This document shows positions 4,272 to 5,426 of a stretch of DNA of 5,426 nucleotides, piece by piece. How positions within the stretch are numbered: the first letter of the stretch is position 1; each line of letters starts with the position of its first letter. The notes under the pieces are model-generated. The model was not told the origin of the DNA and searched no databases. It saw nothing but the letters and a program-made list of their open reading frames with translations. Both the position numbers and the translations under genes were made by a program. The stretch is from Fidelibacterota bacterium. GTDB lineage: Bacteria; Bipolaricaulota; Bipolaricaulia; Bipolaricaulales; Bipolaricaulaceae. Location of the stretch: contig JAJRVI010000012.1 of assembly GCA_024277405.1 (NCBI GenBank), positions 1 through 5,426 on the forward strand. Direction: 5' to 3'.

Positions 4272-5426
4272 CCCTCCGCGAAGGCCTCGAGGATCACCCC
4301 CACCGTCCCATGCGAGAGGCCCGCGACCTCGACCCGCAAAGGCACCGGGCGACGGCCATTTCCACACGGGAAAAAGGGGCTCACGTACTCCCCCCGCCGC
4401 TCCGGCGGCGGGGCCCAGCGGGAGAGCCGCGAGGTCACGCCCCCATCGGCCCGATCGGTGCTCAAGACCAACCAGCCGCCTTCACCGGCGGGGGCCACAT
4501 CGAGGGCCCGAACGGAGCGGCCGGGGATCGTGGCCTCCCACGGCGTCCCGCACGTTTCGGTCCATACCGCGACCCGGCCGCGCTCGTCCTTCCAGCCCAC
4601 CGCCGCCACGTCTCCTCCGGGCCCGAGGGCCGCGCGCCGCACAGAAGCCCCGGGATCCCAACGGGGGAGGAAACGCAGGATCTCGCCCCACGGGGAGAGG
4701 AGGACGAGCCGGTCGCCTCCCGATCCGACCACGACCGGACGCCCTTCCCGTACCAGAAGGTCCAGGGGCGCGATGTCCCCGGGGCCGGGATGGGTCTCGG
4801 CGATACGGCCATCAGGGTCCACGCGGGAGACGGCCCATCCCCCGTCACCGCGCCATAGCACCCAGGCGCCGCCGTCCCCGGCGGCGACGGCCATCGCCTC
4901 GCTCGCCTCGGGCAACGGCGACTCCCACCGGAACGAGCCATCGAGCCCGTAGCAGAGGAGGACACCCTGGGTGCGACTCCCCTCCCACTTCACCGCGGCG
5001 ACGAGGACCGAATCCCCCGTCGCCGCCACATCGGTGCCCAGGAGGGAATCCCCTTCCTCGCGGGAGAGGGACCAGAGTTCCCAACCGTCCCGGGAGAAGG
5101 CTGCGAGCGCCAGGGCTCTGCCGTACCACCCGGTGAGGAGGAGGTCCCCGCCGGGGCCCGTCGCCAGGGCGGTGGCGTGCGAGTCGGTGTCCCAGTACGC
5201 CCGCGCCCGGGTCTCCCAGATCCTCTCGCCCCTGGGGGAGAACGCCGCCAACCAGATCCGACGTACGCCATCGGCCTCCCGGGAACCCGCCAGGTAGAAC
5301 AGGCCCCCCGATGCCACGAGATCGGCCCCCGTGACCCCCGGGAGCTCCACCTCCCACACCGGAGTCCAAGCGGGGTCGGCGAGGATAAGCCCCCGTCCTC
5401 CGGCGCGTACCGCAGGCCCGTGAGCG
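4244..5426 (-). CDS. Beta-propeller (PQQ/WD-like repeat) protein, 5' end outside window
   Basis: Open from the right edge to TAG 4244, 393 residues visible. A GTG at 5359 is not taken as the start, because the frame upstream (GLILADPAWTP before VWEVELPG) reads as more of the same protein. Counting from that GTG, a unit of the form strand, Asp/x-Gly-x-x-Trp-Glu recurs at residues 2, 48, 96, 145, about 187, about 228 and 274: for example VWEVELPG, RIWETRAR, ELWSLSRE, FRWESPLP, TPWEATIP. Spacing is 41-49 residues, as in beta-propeller blades. Gly-Gly-Asp turns (GPGGDLLLTG, GPGGDVAAVG) recur between them. No enzyme motif is seen, and a signal peptide, if any, lies off the edge; such proteins are often secreted or periplasmic. 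A tail (about 325-362) follows the propeller. The last eight residues (DTSQPRNS) and the stop are encoded by insertion-sequence DNA, so the native C-terminus has probably been lost. Confidence 0.7.
   Translation of the reverse strand, partial: AHGPAVRAGGRGLILADPAWTPVWEVELPGVTGADLVASGGLFYLAGSREADGVRRIWLAAFSPRGERIWETRARAYWDTDSHATALATGPGGDLLLTGWYGRALALAAFSRDGWELWSLSREEGDSLLGTDVAATGDSVLVAAVKWEGSRTQGVLLCYGLDGSFRWESPLPEASEAMAVAAGDGGAWVLWRGDGGWAVSRVDPDGRIAETHPGPGDIAPLDLLVREGRPVVVGSGGDRLVLLSPWGEILRFLPRWDPGASVRRAALGPGGDVAAVGWKDERGRVAVWTETCGTPWEATIPGRSVRALDVAPAGEGGWLVLSTDRADGGVTSRLSRWAPPPERRGEYVSPFFPCGNGRRPVPLRVEVAGLSHGTVGVILEAFAEGDTSQPRNS
4392..4413. repeat. Perfect 9-base inverted repeat in the beta-propeller gene
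   Basis: CCCCGCCGC (4392-4400) and GCGGCGGGG (4405-4413) flank a four-base TCCG loop. It lies within coding sequence for the PPPERRG linker just after the last propeller repeat. There is no T-run directly after it on either strand, so it is not a standard intrinsic terminator. It may simply reflect Pro/Arg codons in very GC-rich DNA. Confidence 0.5.

Noticed and set aside
4392..4413. Intrinsic terminator
   Set aside because: No T-run adjoins the stem on either strand, and it lies within an open reading frame.
3927..4952. A 341-codon + strand open frame
   Set aside because: Only its first few residues (MDIV region) are real transposase remnant. The rest is antisense to the second transposase relic and the propeller gene, and is Arg/Pro/Ser-rich.
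4219..5136. A 305-codon + strand open frame
   Set aside because: Arg- and Pro-dominated antisense shadow of the beta-propeller gene.

Overview
The window is GC-rich DNA. It carries a tryptophan-biosynthesis operon on the minus strand, a small zone of decayed insertion sequences, and the truncated 3' part of a beta-propeller gene. Shine-Dalgarno sites are strong (AGGAGG before trpD, an 11-base perfect AAGGAGGTGAT before a leader ORF). A TTGACG/TACATA promoter candidate precedes the operon. Both point to a bacterium, although the compact TrpE and the TrpC N-terminus resemble archaeal-type enzymes. A deep-branching or thermophilic bacterial lineage would fit, but I cannot name the phylum from sequence alone.

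Layout (positions on the + strand). 3293-1, minus strand: promoter candidate, a 20-codon leader ORF, trpE, trpG, trpD and the first 71 codons of a probable trpC that leaves the window. The genes are packed tightly: the leader overlaps the trpE start, trpE/trpG overlap by ATGA, and trpG/trpD and trpD/trpC each overlap by exactly 13 bases. TrpE plus TrpG form anthranilate synthase, TrpD adds the phosphoribosyl group, and TrpC would close the indole ring two steps later. TrpF, TrpB and TrpA are not in view.

3371-about 3960, + strand: the N-terminal two thirds of a DDE (rve-type) transposase, broken by two frameshifts and a stop, with a missing catalytic Asp. About 3960-4271, minus strand: the C-terminal third of a second, IS3/IS481-like transposase, lying tail to tail with the first. 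Neither can be active.

4244-5426, minus strand: a gene open through the right edge, encoding about seven repeats of 41-49 residues with a Gly-x-x-Trp-Glu signature, i.e. a PQQ/WD-like beta-propeller. Its last residues and stop codon come from the insertion-sequence remnant.

The most interesting signal is the leader ORF. It has the best ribosome-binding site in the window, a Trp codon at position 12 followed by Pro-Pro, and it covers the trpE start site. It is a candidate regulatory leader peptide of an unusual, overlapping kind. No tRNA, rRNA, CRISPR array or intact mobile element is seen.
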